Assembly: GCF_024749165.1 (NCBI RefSeq)
Contig: NZ_CP087190.1
Location: forward strand, 2,515,501 to 2,579,500
Source: Pseudomonas sp. B21-023
GTDB taxonomy: Bacteria > Pseudomonadota > Gammaproteobacteria > Pseudomonadales > Pseudomonadaceae
Reading direction: 5' to 3'
Length of the DNA stretch: 64,000 bases
This document shows positions 8,614 through 17,045 of this stretch, piece after piece; the stretch's first letter is position 1; each line of letters begins with the position of its first letter. The notes under the pieces were generated by a model, which was not told the origin of the DNA, did no database searches, and saw nothing but the letters and a program-made list of their open reading frames with translations. The position numbers and the translations under genes were made by a program.

Positions 8614-9549
8614 ATGGCCTTCGAACTGGATGATCGCCTGGTCATCGGTGTCGCTTCCAGCGCCGTGTTCGACCTGAGCGAGTCGGACGCCGTGTTCCGC
8701 CGCGACGGCGAGGCGCAATACCGCAAGTACCAGGAGCAGCACCTGGATGAGCCGCTGGGCAAGGGCATTGCCTATCCCTTCATCAAGCGCCTGCTGGCGC
8801 TCAATGACCTGCGCGGCGACCCCGAGGACCCGTTGGTGGAGGTGGTATTGCTGTCGCAGAACGACCCGGACACCGGCATGCGGGTGATGAAGACCATTGG
8901 TCACTACGGCTTGAACATGACCCGGGCGATCTTCACCCAAGGCCGCTCGCCGTATGAGTACATCCCGGCGTTGAACATCGCGCTGTTCCTGTCCGCCGAC
9001 AAGCAGCACGTGGACGCCGCGATCAAGGCTGGTTACCCGGCGGGGCAGGTGCTGGATTCGAAGTTCGACGACGATGAAAGCGACGATAACCTGCGCATCG
9101 CCTTCGACTTCGACGGTGTGCTGGCCGGCGATGAGTCGGAAGCGGTGATGCAGTCGGGCGGCCTGGGCAGCTTCCACGCCCATGAAGTGATCAATGTCAC
9201 CCAGCCGCACAACCCCGGCCCGCTCAAGGAGTTCTTCGTGCGCATTGCCCGCATCCAGGCGGCCGAGGAGCAGCACAAGCTGGCCAATCCCACTTACGAG
9301 AACCGCCTGCGGGTGTCAATCGTCACGGCGCGCAACGCACCTTCACACGAGCGGGCGCTCAATACCCTGAAAAGCTGGGGGGTAATGGCCAATGATGCGT
9401 TCTTCCTGGGTGGTATCGAGAAGCGCAGGGTATTGCAGGTGCTAAAGCCGCATATCTTCTTCGATGACCAGTCCGGGCACCTTAAGAGCACCAGCACGGT
9501 GGTGCCGTCGGTGCATATCCCGTTCGGTGTGACCAACCGCCCGGGCTGA
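8614..9549 (+). CDS. Cytosolic 5'-nucleotidase (NT5C1-like)
   Basis: The 311-residue protein matches the bacterial 5'-nucleotidase family related to eukaryotic NT5C1. AFDFDGVLAGDESE is the HAD-like DxDGV motif, SIVTARNAPSHERALNTLKSWG contains motif II, and IFFDDQSGHL the final acidic motif. It should dephosphorylate nucleoside monophosphates. Ribosome site AAGGAA precedes the ATG. Together with the MOSC protein it may form a small nucleotide-clean-up unit, which is inference. Confidence 0.88.
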   Translation: MAFELDDRLVIGVASSAVFDLSESDAVFRRDGEAQYRKYQEQHLDEPLGKGIAYPFIKRLLALNDLRGDPEDPLVEVVLLSQNDPDTGMRVMKTIGHYGLNMTRAIFTQGRSPYEYIPALNIALFLSADKQHVDAAIKAGYPAGQVLDSKFDDDESDDNLRIAFDFDGVLAGDESEAVMQSGGLGSFHAHEVINVTQPHNPGPLKEFFVRIARIQAAEEQHKLANPTYENRLRVSIVTARNAPSHERALNTLKSWGVMANDAFFLGGIEKRRVLQVLKPHIFFDDQSGHLKSTSTVVPSVHIPFGVTNRPG

Positions 9550-9551
9550 CC

Positions 9552-9571
9552 GGCGCCGCGCAAGCGGCGCC
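9552..9571. terminator. Hairpin with GCAA loop between convergent genes
   Basis: GGCGCCGC and GCGGCGCC form a perfect 8-bp stem closed by GCAA, three bases after the nucleotidase stop and before the convergent DUF2388 gene. No T-run follows, so termination efficiency is uncertain. Confidence 0.6.
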
Positions 9572-9587
9572 AGGTCGCCCTGGTCCG

Positions 9588-9905
9588 TCAGTGATCCGCC
9601 AGCCTGTCATCCTGTGACAGCAGCGCCTGGGCCAGCTCTTCGTCACTGGCCTGCAGCCCCGGATTGGCCTGGCGCACCTCGGCCAGCGCCGCTTCCAGAT
9701 AGGCCCCGCGAATGGCACCGCCACTGGCGACGAAGGCCGACAGCTCGTCGCGGGCCGGGATGATCCGTTTGTCATCCTTGAAGGTCGAGTACAGCGAGGC
9801 GGAGACCCCCGCCGAGGTGGCGACGTCCCCAGCATCGACGCGGGCCAGGGCGGCACCGGCAGGGAGCAGGAGCAGCAGCGAGGGAACGAGCAGTAAGTGG
9901 CGCAT
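9588..9905 (-). CDS. DUF2388-family secreted small protein
   Basis: The 105-residue product has a clear signal peptide (MRHLLLVPSLLLLLPAGAALA) and a mature part with the DUF2388 pattern: SLYSTFKDDKRI, then ELSAFVASGGAIRGAYLEAAL. This family is common in Pseudomonas, often in tandem copies, and has no firm function. GGAGGA lies six bases before the ATG. It converges on the nucleotidase gene. Confidence 0.8.
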   Translation of the reverse strand: MRHLLLVPSLLLLLPAGAALARVDAGDVATSAGVSASLYSTFKDDKRIIPARDELSAFVASGGAIRGAYLEAALAEVRQANPGLQASDEELAQALLSQDDRLADH

Positions 9906-9971
9906 GGCGAGTCCTCCGGAAAGGTGATGCCCAAGGGTGTTACTGCATGTTCATAAGAGCGGTGGCGGGTG

Positions 9972-10772
9972 TCAGGAGTTCCTTGAGTTGTGTTGTCCCT
10001 CCTGAAGAACCCATATGTTGCTTGACTTATAATCGGTACTGATAGCGATGCGGCCGCGTTGGATGACATTCGGCAACACTTGAACGCCGCGCACGCGCGC
10101 TTCTGTGTAGGCGCGTTCGCTTGATGCATTCCCGCTATCGCCATCGCTATCGTAGTCCGAACTCCAGTCCGAATCCGAATCCGCTGTGGTGCCATGAGTG
10201 CGTATAACCTTCGGCGAGTTCGAAGTGTCATGGGTACCTGATTGCTGACCTGGCTGAACACGTTGGCGGGAGCCTGCGGTTGAGTACGAAGCATCGGGAA
10301 CGGAAGTAGTGGCCGTTGTTCGTGAAAAATCTGCAGGAGCGCCCTTGGGCTTGCGGGTGGCGGAAACACTCGATCCTTGGGCACTGCTCTTGTTCATCCG
10401 CAGCATATGTCCTGACGGGTCAATGTGGTTAACCGGATCGCCCGCGCAATAGGCGTAAGCATTGATCCCTCCCTCAGCGAAAGGGCTCAGGCTGTCCACG
10501 GAAAAAAAACGCATCAGAATGGGGCTGTACACTCGATAGCCTTTGCCCAGCACGTAGCCCTCAAAGGGCTCATGTACCTGTGCGGTGAAGCGTAGCGCAC
10601 GACCGTTGAAAGGAGTATGGCCGAAGGCTGTATAGCAAAATGCCGTTCCATCATGTGTGTTCTGATGCCTCACGATGGAACCTTGAGTGTCGATGGCCAG
10701 GATCGCTGAGTACTGCGTTAGTCGTCGGTAGATTTCCATGGCTGTGCTGTCCGAAGGGTAATGCGGTGACAT
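9972..10772 (-). CDS. Short RHS-repeat-associated core protein with variable tail (I)
   Basis: About 266 residues. The core reads GYRVYSPILMRFFSVDSLSP and NAYAYCAGDPVNHIDPSGH, the end of an RHS hyperconserved core. No full RHS barrel or secretion domain is encoded. The tail after the core is low-complexity, rich in Ser/Asp (DSDSDWSSDYDSDGDSG), and unlike any toxin I recognise. I chose the ATG at 10772; the frame is open to a TTG at 10835. No immunity-like gene follows. It may be a stand-alone P. putida-type RHS tip or a displaced polymorphic-toxin end. Confidence 0.75.
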   Translation of the reverse strand: MSPHYPSDSTAMEIYRRLTQYSAILAIDTQGSIVRHQNTHDGTAFCYTAFGHTPFNGRALRFTAQVHEPFEGYVLGKGYRVYSPILMRFFSVDSLSPFAEGGINAYAYCAGDPVNHIDPSGHMLRMNKSSAQGSSVSATRKPKGAPADFSRTTATTSVPDASYSTAGSRQRVQPGQQSGTHDTSNSPKVIRTHGTTADSDSDWSSDYDSDGDSGNASSERAYTEARVRGVQVLPNVIQRGRIAISTDYKSSNIWVLQEGQHNSRNS

Positions 10773-10816
10773 TGAGCGAGTTTCTGTTCTCCGACAACTG
10801 GCAAAATTGATAGTAA

Positions 10817-10930
10817 TCCCAAGCCCTATTCGCAAACGCCGCTGGCCGTCTGCACATTCAGGGCGAGATGTTCATCCTGCACCATGACCGCAAGGGCGGT
10901 GAAGCGTATGTGCTGATGCGTTCGAACTGA
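10817..10930 (+). pseudogene. C-terminal remnant of an unidentified gene
   Basis: Frame 10817-10930 encodes a strongly protein-like end, NAAGRLHIQGEMFILHHDR followed by KGGEAYVLMRSN and a stop. It has no start codon or ribosome site upstream. It abuts the start of the RHS gene on the other strand and could be the tail of a gene cut by arrival of that cassette. I do not recognise the family. Confidence 0.4.
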
Positions 10931-11030
10931 TCAGTTGCCAGCGTGAGCTCAGTTTGCCCACATTGACCTCGGCCTTTGCCCATGATTTGCTCGCTGTCCT
11001 GCAGCCTGCCAATCAAAGGAACCGGATGCC

Positions 11031-11657
11031 ATGGCCGAATACACGCTCCACTGCTTTGCCGAGTCGGGAAACGCCTACAAGGTAGCGCTGATGCTGGAAC
11101 TCACCGGCCAGGACTGGGCGCCGGTGTTCGTCGACTTCTTCCATGGCCAGACCCGTGGGCAAGACTGGCGTGACGCGGTCAACGAGCAAGGGGAGGTGCC
11201 GGTGCTGGAGCATGCCGGCGAGACGCTTACACAATCGGCGCTGATCCTCGACTACCTCGCCGAGCGCAGCGGCCAGTTCGGCCCGCGTGATGATCACGAG
11301 AAGCGCGAGATCTGGCGCTGGATGCTGTTCGACAACCACAAGTTCACCAGCTACTACGCGGCGTTGCGCTTCATCTACTGCCTGAAGCAAATTGGCGAGT
11401 CGGACATCACCCGTTTTTTGCGCGAGCGGGCCAGGGCGGCCTACCAGATCGTCGATGCGCACCTGGCGAACACGCCGTTCATGGTGGGTGGACGGCTGAC
11501 CATCGCCGATCTTTCGCTGGCGGGCTATGTGTACATGCCCGAGGATACCGGCCTGGCGGTTGCCGAGTTCGGGCATATCGAAGCCTGGAAGCAGCGAATC
11601 CAGGACATGCCAGGGTGGAAACACCCCTATGACCTGATGCCGAAAGCCGCTGGTTGA
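11031..11657 (+). CDS. Glutathione S-transferase family protein
   Basis: The 208-residue protein has a thioredoxin-like N-terminal domain (YTLHCFAESGNAYKVALMLEL, then GEVPVLEH and the glutathione-contacting segment TQSALILDYLAE) and an all-helical C-terminal domain with TPFMVGGRLTIADLSLAGY. This is the standard GST layout. It stands alone between the two divergent RHS genes. The substrate is not predictable. Confidence 0.88.
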   Translation: MAEYTLHCFAESGNAYKVALMLELTGQDWAPVFVDFFHGQTRGQDWRDAVNEQGEVPVLEHAGETLTQSALILDYLAERSGQFGPRDDHEKREIWRWMLFDNHKFTSYYAALRFIYCLKQIGESDITRFLRERARAAYQIVDAHLANTPFMVGGRLTIADLSLAGYVYMPEDTGLAVAEFGHIEAWKQRIQDMPGWKHPYDLMPKAAG

Positions 11658-11802
11658 GGCAACGCCAGACCAGCAGATACAGGCTTGCCTTGCGATAGGG
11701 CACACGGCATGCAGGTTGGCAGGCCTGGCATTTTTGTCAGTTGCGGGCTAATGAAAGTTGCCTGCACAGTCATGCAGACAGGAACCTTGTTCAGGAGTGT
11801 GC

Positions 11803-12609
11803 ATGTCAGTATCAACTGTTAGTAGCTCGAAAATGGCCTTGCTGGCCACCGACCGGCACGGTTCGGTGCTGCACCTGCATGCATTGCCGGTTATTCCCCA
11901 AATGCCCTATACCGCTTTTGGTTATCGGCTGCCTGCCATTGGGCTGTCCTCGGTAATGGGTTTCAATGGTCAGTTGCAGGAGCAGACGCTACTGGGGTAT
12001 TTACTCGGAAATGGCTATCGGCTGTACAGCCCAGTGTTAATGAGGTTTATGTCGCCCGATAGTTTAAGTCCTTTTCGCGCAGGTGGTTGCAATGCATATG
12101 CTTACTGTGGCAATGATCCCGTGAATACTATTGATCCGTCAGGTCACAGGCGGCTACAGGCAAAAAAGGCAATGTTGATAGATACTCGGAAATCCACCTC
12201 GCGATCTATTGAGGGCGAAGATTTTTCCCCACGTAATCAGGAAGCTTGGGATAAGCCCGGAAATACGGCGAATTTTTCTCTTGGGCCAAAACGGGATACT
12301 ACCGCTATCGAAAGAAGTAAGCTGTTGGTGTATGTAGTTTCTGGCGAAGAATTTTATGTAAGAGGAGTTGATCTCAAAGAATTTGACACGATTGTACGGG
12401 AAGTCTCGGCGCGCGGTAAGGCTACATACCGGCCCGCTAGCGAAGCTGAGGTGAAGAATTATAATGAGCCGTTCGATAGGCTTGGCGATATCTTTGAGGC
12501 TGGTGAGAATCAATATCGTGATGCCTTTGATGTTGATAATGAGTTGGTCAGTCTTGTTCCGGGTAGTGCAAGAATTCGAACAGGTAAAAATTATCGTCCC
12601 CGAAAGTGA
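11803..12609 (+). CDS. Short RHS-repeat-associated core protein with variable tail (II)
   Basis: The 268-residue product contains the same core as the copy at 9972-10772: GYRLYSPVLMRFMSPDSLSP and NAYAYCGNDPVNTIDPSGH at about 80-125. The tail from about residue 130 is unrelated to the first copy and its DNA is much richer in A+T than the surroundings, which suggests a transferred effector tip. AGGAG lies a few bases before the ATG at 11803. I cannot name the tail domain. No immunity gene is visible in the 122 bases before mrdA. Confidence 0.78.
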   Translation: MSVSTVSSSKMALLATDRHGSVLHLHALPVIPQMPYTAFGYRLPAIGLSSVMGFNGQLQEQTLLGYLLGNGYRLYSPVLMRFMSPDSLSPFRAGGCNAYAYCGNDPVNTIDPSGHRRLQAKKAMLIDTRKSTSRSIEGEDFSPRNQEAWDKPGNTANFSLGPKRDTTAIERSKLLVYVVSGEEFYVRGVDLKEFDTIVREVSARGKATYRPASEAEVKNYNEPFDRLGDIFEAGENQYRDAFDVDNELVSLVPGSARIRTGKNYRPRK

Positions 12610-12731
12610 ATCAAAAAGTAATGAGAATTACGCTCGTGAGAAGTGGCCTGTTTCAATAAGCCTATATTTGCAGCTTTGGTGTCGTACAATTGAGGGTGCA
12701 CTTTCTGAACGCGGCGGCCTGGGCTTTACAG

Positions 12732-14621
12732 TCACAAGGTATGCGCAACCGTCTTGGCCAACCTCACATATTGCGCCTTCAAATGCCCCTGCTCATCCAG
12801 CAGATACGCATCCATCACCTCCCGGACCACCGGCCCCGCCACGCGCCCACCGGCTTCACCATTCTCGATCATCACCGCCACTACCAGCGCCGGGTGATCG
12901 GCCGGGGCAAAGCCGACGAACAGGGCATTGTCGCGGTGGCGCTCGAGGGTCTTGTCGCGGTTATAGCGCTCACCCTGCTTGATCGCCACCACCTGCGCGG
13001 TGCCGCTCTTGCCGGCGATGCGGTACTGGGCGCCGGCGGCGGATGCGCGGGCGATGCCGCGCGGGTCGTGCATGACCATCTGCATGCCTTGGCTGACCTG
13101 GTCCCAGGCATGCTTGTCGTGCAGCACGATATCCGCCATCGGATGCGGGTCGACCGGCGCCTGGCCACCGATGGTCAGGGCCAGGTGCGGGCGGTGCCAC
13201 ACGCCCTTGCTGGCCAGCAGGCTGGTGGCCTGGGCCAGTTGCAGCGGGGTCACCTGCATGTAGCCCTGGCCAATGCCGAGAATCAGCGTTTCGCCGGGGA
13301 ACCAGGCCTGGCGCCGGGTGGCGCGCTTCCACGCCTGCGACGGCATCAGCCCCGGCGCTTCCTCGAACATGTCAAGCGAGACCTTCTGGCCGAGGCCGAA
13401 CTCGGCCATGTAGTCGTGCAGGCGGTCGATGCCCAGCTTGTGCGCCAGGTCGTAGAAGTAGGTGTCGTTGGAGCGCATGATCGCGCTGTACAGGTCCACC
13501 CAGCCATCGCCCGTGCGGTTCCAGTTGCGGTACTTGTGCTCGTAGTTGGGCAACTCGTAGTAGCCAGGGTCGAACACCCGGCTGCCGGGGGTGATCACGC
13601 CGCTGTCGAGGCCGGCGATGGCCACCTCGGGCTTGACCGTCGAACCTGGGGCGTACAGCCCGCGCAGCACCCGGTTGAACAGCGGCCGGTCGATGGAGTC
13701 GCGCAGGGCAGCGTATTGCTTGAAGCTGATGCCCTTGACGAACAGGTTGGGGTCGAACGCCGGGTTGCTGACCATCGCCAGCACGTCGCCGTTGGCCGGG
13801 TCGAGCACCACCACCGCGCCGCGCCGATCGCCCAGGGCCTTCTCGGCGGCTTGCTGCAGGTGGGCGTCGAGGCTCAGCACGATGTCCTTGCCCGGCACCG
13901 GGTTGTGATGATTGAGCACGCGCATCACCCGGCCCTGGGCGTTGGTCTCGACTTCCTCGTAGCCCACCTGGCCGTGCAGCTGGTCCTCGTAGAAACGCTC
14001 GATGCCGGTCTTGCCGATCGACTGGGTGCCACGGTAGGCGGTGCTGTCGAGGCTCTTGGCTTCCTTCTCGTTGATGCGTCCGACGTAGCCGACCGAATGG
14101 GCGAAGTGTTCGGCCAAGGGGTACTCGCGAATGAATTGCGGCTCTACCTCCAGCCCCGGCAGGCGGAACTGGTTGACCGCGATCAGGGCGATCTGCTCCT
14201 CGCTCAGGCCGACCAGCAGGGTCACCGGCTCGAACGGCTTGCGGCCGCGGCGCAGGTCCTTGTCGAACTGCTGGCGGTCGTCATCGGACAGTCCCAGGAC
14301 TTGCGCCAGGTTGTCGAGCACCTTCTTCGAATCGCCGGCCCGCTCGCGGGTCATGGTCAGGTTGAAGCTGGGCTTGTTGTCGGCCAGCACCACGCCGTTG
14401 CGATCATAGATCAGGCCGCGTTCGGGCGGGATCGGCAGCACGTGCACGCGGTTGTTTTCCGACACCGCCGACTGCTGGTCGTGCTGCAACACCTGCAGCA
14501 CGTAGAGCCGACCTACCAGCACCGCCACCAGGCCGAGCACCAGCAGGGCGCAGGCCAGCAGCCGGCGGTTGACCAGGTGCTTTTCCTTTTCGTGGTCCTT
14601 GAGAGGAATCGGTTGCGGCAT
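12732..14621 (-). CDS. mrdA: Penicillin-binding protein 2 (peptidoglycan D,D-transpeptidase) paralogue
   Basis: The 629-residue protein has one N-terminal membrane helix (about 20-42), a dimerisation domain with RGLIYDRNG, and a transpeptidase domain. The latter shows all three active-site motifs: STVK in YAPGSTVKPEV, SND in SAIMRSNDTYFYD, and KSGTAQ. This is PBP2/MrdA, which cross-links peptidoglycan of the lateral wall with RodA. Here it is not in a mrdA-rodA operon, so it is probably a second copy. The ATG at 14621 is preferred to the in-frame GTG two codons earlier. Confidence 0.88.
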   Translation of the reverse strand: MPQPIPLKDHEKEKHLVNRRLLACALLVLGLVAVLVGRLYVLQVLQHDQQSAVSENNRVHVLPIPPERGLIYDRNGVVLADNKPSFNLTMTRERAGDSKKVLDNLAQVLGLSDDDRQQFDKDLRRGRKPFEPVTLLVGLSEEQIALIAVNQFRLPGLEVEPQFIREYPLAEHFAHSVGYVGRINEKEAKSLDSTAYRGTQSIGKTGIERFYEDQLHGQVGYEEVETNAQGRVMRVLNHHNPVPGKDIVLSLDAHLQQAAEKALGDRRGAVVVLDPANGDVLAMVSNPAFDPNLFVKGISFKQYAALRDSIDRPLFNRVLRGLYAPGSTVKPEVAIAGLDSGVITPGSRVFDPGYYELPNYEHKYRNWNRTGDGWVDLYSAIMRSNDTYFYDLAHKLGIDRLHDYMAEFGLGQKVSLDMFEEAPGLMPSQAWKRATRRQAWFPGETLILGIGQGYMQVTPLQLAQATSLLASKGVWHRPHLALTIGGQAPVDPHPMADIVLHDKHAWDQVSQGMQMVMHDPRGIARASAAGAQYRIAGKSGTAQVVAIKQGERYNRDKTLERHRDNALFVGFAPADHPALVVAVMIENGEAGGRVAGPVVREVMDAYLLDEQGHLKAQYVRLAKTVAHTL

Positions 14622-14793
14622 GAGCACAGGAGAGCGGCGGGTGGGGCGGCGATGCTACGCGGGCAGGCGGTGGGGCTCAAGACGAGAGCGCCGCCCTGCG
14701 CAGCCCAGGCATGGGCCTGGCCCGCAGGCAAGGGTGCTGCGGCGATCATGAAGTTTCCTTCATGTGAGCTGCGGGAAACACCTGACGCCACAA

Positions 14794-14976
14794 CTAGGCA
14801 ATGAATTCAGTTTCTCCGGTGACCTCAGCACCTTCACCTTCACCTTCATCCTGGCGAACGCTGAGCACCACGGCACCTGCGCACAAGCCCAGCAGCCCGA
14901 CGCTGGCCACCACGATATCCCCCATTCCCATGCCGGCGAGCATTAGCACCAGGTTGATACGAAACAGAGCGGTCAT
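14794..14976 (-). CDS. Small membrane protein with acidic tail (60 aa)
   Basis: The ATG at 14976 has GGAG six bases upstream. The product has one or two hydrophobic helices (LFRINLVLMLAGMGMG, IVVASVGLLGLCAGAVVLSV) and ends in a Glu/Gly-rich tail made by a short GAAGGT-type repeat. I do not recognise a family. A reading frame open further upstream looks non-coding. It lies between mrdA and the ptxS promoter. Confidence 0.55.
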   Translation of the reverse strand: MTALFRINLVLMLAGMGMGDIVVASVGLLGLCAGAVVLSVRQDEGEGEGAEVTGETEFIA

Positions 14977-15128
14977 GGCGATCTCCAGGGCAGGGCGAGC
15001 GAAGTCCGAAGTATCACCATACCGCTCTGAAGGCCGAGGTACAGGGCAGGAGGGAGGGTTTGGCAGTGTATGCGCCTGCTTTGGCACAAAGCCCGCCACT
15101 TGACGGCATGGGCCATCCCTGATTTCAT

Positions 15129-15142
15129 TGAAACCGGTTTCA
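15129..15142. promoter_or_regulatory. PtxS operator in front of ptxS
   Basis: TGAAACCGGTTTCA is a perfect palindrome 38 bases before the ptxS start codon. It is the sequence known to be bound by the 2-ketogluconate-responsive repressor PtxS of P. putida and P. aeruginosa, so it indicates autoregulation. Confidence 0.9.
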
Positions 15143-15179
15143 TCAACCCTGCACAAACACCTACAAGAAGGGCTCAGGG

Positions 15180-16202
15180 GTGGATAAAGACGCAGTTCCC
15201 GTCCGCGGGCGGGTCACTATCAGCGAGGTCGCGAAGGCGGCCGGCGTCTCCAAGGCAACCGTCTCGCGCTATATGGGCGAGGATCGGCAACTGCTCGCCG
15301 AGGCTACCGCGCAGCGGATCGAAGCCGTCGTCGAGCGCCTGGGCTATCGCCCCAACCGCATGGCCAGTGCCCTCAAGCGCGGCCGCACCGGGCTGATCGG
15401 CATGCTCCTGGCGGATATCCGCAACCCCTATTCCGTGGCAGTGATGCACGCTGTCGAGACGGCCTGTCGGCAGCACGGCTACAGCCTGGTGGTGTGCAAC
15501 ACCGACTGTGACGACGCCCAGGAGCGCAGCCAGCTGCAGGCCCTGCAGTCGTATAACGTCGACGGCCTGATCGTGAACACCCTGGGCCACCGCGCCGGGG
15601 AACTGGCCAGCCTGGCCCGCGACCTGCCCATGGTGCTGGTCGACCGGCAACTGGCGGGGCTGCCGGTCGATCTGGTGGGCCTGGACAACAGCGACGCCGT
15701 CGAGCAGGCGCTGGATCACCTTGAACACAACGGTTATCGCGACATCCTCGCCGTCACCGAGCCACTCGATGGCACCAGCTCGCGGCAGGAGCGCGTGGAT
15801 GCCTTCCAGGCCTCCATCGCCCGGCGTCGTGGGTTGCGCGGGCAGGTGCTGGAGGTGGGGGCGGGCCTCGCCGAGCAGCTGGGCGCGTTCATCGCCGGGG
15901 CAGAGCACGGCCCGCAGGCGCTGTTCAGTTGCAACGGAGTCGCCACCCTGGAGCTGGTGCGGGTGCTGCACGCCAGGGGCGGGCCGCTGTTCCAGGACCT
16001 GGGCCTGCTGGCGCTGGACGACCTGGACTGGTACCCGCTGGTGGGCGACGGCATCAGCGCATTGGCGCAACCCACCGGGCGCATCGGCGCTGCGGCGTTC
16101 CAGTGCCTGCTGGAGCGCTTGCAAGGCAGCCCTCTGCCTGCCCGGCGCCTGGATTTGCGCGCGCAGCTCATTGCGCGGGGCTCTACCCGATCACACCACT
16201 GA
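15180..16202 (+). CDS. ptxS: LacI-family repressor of 2-ketogluconate catabolism
   Basis: The 340-residue LacI-type protein starts with the DNA-binding motif VTISEVAKAAGVSKATVSRY (about 12-31) and hinge ALKRGRTGLIGML, followed by a periplasmic-binding-protein-like effector domain. Gene order (ptxS, kguE, kguK, kguT, kguD) and the two TGAAACCGGTTTCA sites identify it as PtxS, released from DNA by 2-ketogluconate. The start is GTG, with AGAAGG eight bases before it. Confidence 0.93.
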   Translation: MDKDAVPVRGRVTISEVAKAAGVSKATVSRYMGEDRQLLAEATAQRIEAVVERLGYRPNRMASALKRGRTGLIGMLLADIRNPYSVAVMHAVETACRQHGYSLVVCNTDCDDAQERSQLQALQSYNVDGLIVNTLGHRAGELASLARDLPMVLVDRQLAGLPVDLVGLDNSDAVEQALDHLEHNGYRDILAVTEPLDGTSSRQERVDAFQASIARRRGLRGQVLEVGAGLAEQLGAFIAGAEHGPQALFSCNGVATLELVRVLHARGGPLFQDLGLLALDDLDWYPLVGDGISALAQPTGRIGAAAFQCLLERLQGSPLPARRLDLRAQLIARGSTRSHH

Positions 16203-16220
16203 CGGCGTCCCGGACGCCGT
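16202..16220 (+). terminator. Hairpin at the end of ptxS
   Basis: ACGGCGT and ACGCCGT flank CCCGG immediately after the ptxS stop codon. It could separate ptxS from the kgu transcript, whose own operator follows 17 bases later. No strong T-run follows. Confidence 0.45.
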
Positions 16221-16236
16221 TGTTGCCGGGAAAAAA

Positions 16237-16250
16237 TGAAACCGGTTTCA
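16237..16250. promoter_or_regulatory. PtxS operator in front of kguE
   Basis: This is a second exact copy of TGAAACCGGTTTCA, 24 bases before the kguE start codon. It indicates that the kguEKTD operon has its own PtxS-controlled promoter. Confidence 0.9.
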
Positions 16251-16255
16251 TCTAC

Positions 16256-16263
16256 AAGAACAA
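16256..16263 (+). promoter_or_regulatory. Candidate Crc/Hfq motif before kguE
   Basis: AAGAACAA matches AANAANAA and touches the AAGG ribosome site of kguE, as expected for translational catabolite repression. Confidence 0.45.
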
Positions 16264-16274
16264 GGACTACCACG

Positions 16275-17045
16275 ATGCGCACGCACACTGTCTCCATCAG
16301 CTTGTCGAGTTTCGGTGCCGATGCCGTAAGGCGGTTCGGTCAGGCCAGTTACCTGCCGTTGCTCGCCGCGGCCGGGGCGCGGCGGGTGGAGTGGCGCGAG
16401 GAGCTGTTCGACGCCGCGCCTGATGCCGCTACCTTGGCCAACCTGGCCGCCGAGCATGGCCTGCAGAGTCTCTACTCCACGCCACTGGAACTGTGGCGCG
16501 AGGACGGCAGCCTGGAGCCCGCGATTGCCCAGCGCCTGCAGTTGGCGGGTGAGATCGGTGCGGTGGCGCTCAAGGTGTCGCTGGGTCATTTCCAGGCTGG
16601 CTGCGATTTGCAGGCGCTGGCGCCACTGTTGCAGCACAAGACGGCGCTGTACGTGGAAAACGACCAGACGCCCTACGGCGGGCGGCTGCAGACCTTGGTG
16701 AAGTTTTTTCGCGAGGCCCAGGTCCAGGGCGTGGCGCCGGGCATGACCTTCGACATCGGCAACTGGTACTGGCACGACGAGTCGCCGCTGCTGGCCGCGC
16801 AATTGCTGGGGCATTGGGTGCGCTACGTGCACTGCAAGGCGGTGGCGCGCCGCGCCGACGGGCGCCTTGTGGCCGTGGTGCCCGAGGACCTCGACCTGGC
16901 CCAGTGGCGCGAATTGATGACGCATTTCGCCCCGGGCCTGCCGCGTGCCATCGAGTACCCCCTGGCCGGCGAGGACCTGCTGGCACTGACGGCGCGCCAG
17001 GTCGCGCAACTGGCCGAGCTGGAAGGGCAGGTGTGCCATGGCTGA
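16275..17045 (+). CDS. kguE: KguE, putative sugar isomerase/epimerase (TIM barrel)
   Basis: The 256-residue protein resembles xylose-isomerase-like TIM-barrel epimerases; conserved patches include VEWREELFD near 40 and DIGNWYWHDESP near 165. It is the first gene of the 2-ketogluconate operon. Its exact reaction has not been settled as far as I know. The ATG at 16275 is used because an upstream in-frame ATG lies inside the PtxS operator. Its end overlaps kguK by eight bases, which implies coupled translation. Confidence 0.88.
   Translation: MRTHTVSISLSSFGADAVRRFGQASYLPLLAAAGARRVEWREELFDAAPDAATLANLAAEHGLQSLYSTPLELWREDGSLEPAIAQRLQLAGEIGAVALKVSLGHFQAGCDLQALAPLLQHKTALYVENDQTPYGGRLQTLVKFFREAQVQGVAPGMTFDIGNWYWHDESPLLAAQLLGHWVRYVHCKAVARRADGRLVAVVPEDLDLAQWRELMTHFAPGLPRAIEYPLAGEDLLALTARQVAQLAELEGQVCHG

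Noticed and set aside
12690..14804. 704-codon plus-strand frame opposite mrdA
   Set aside because: It is a shadow of mrdA with no domain features.
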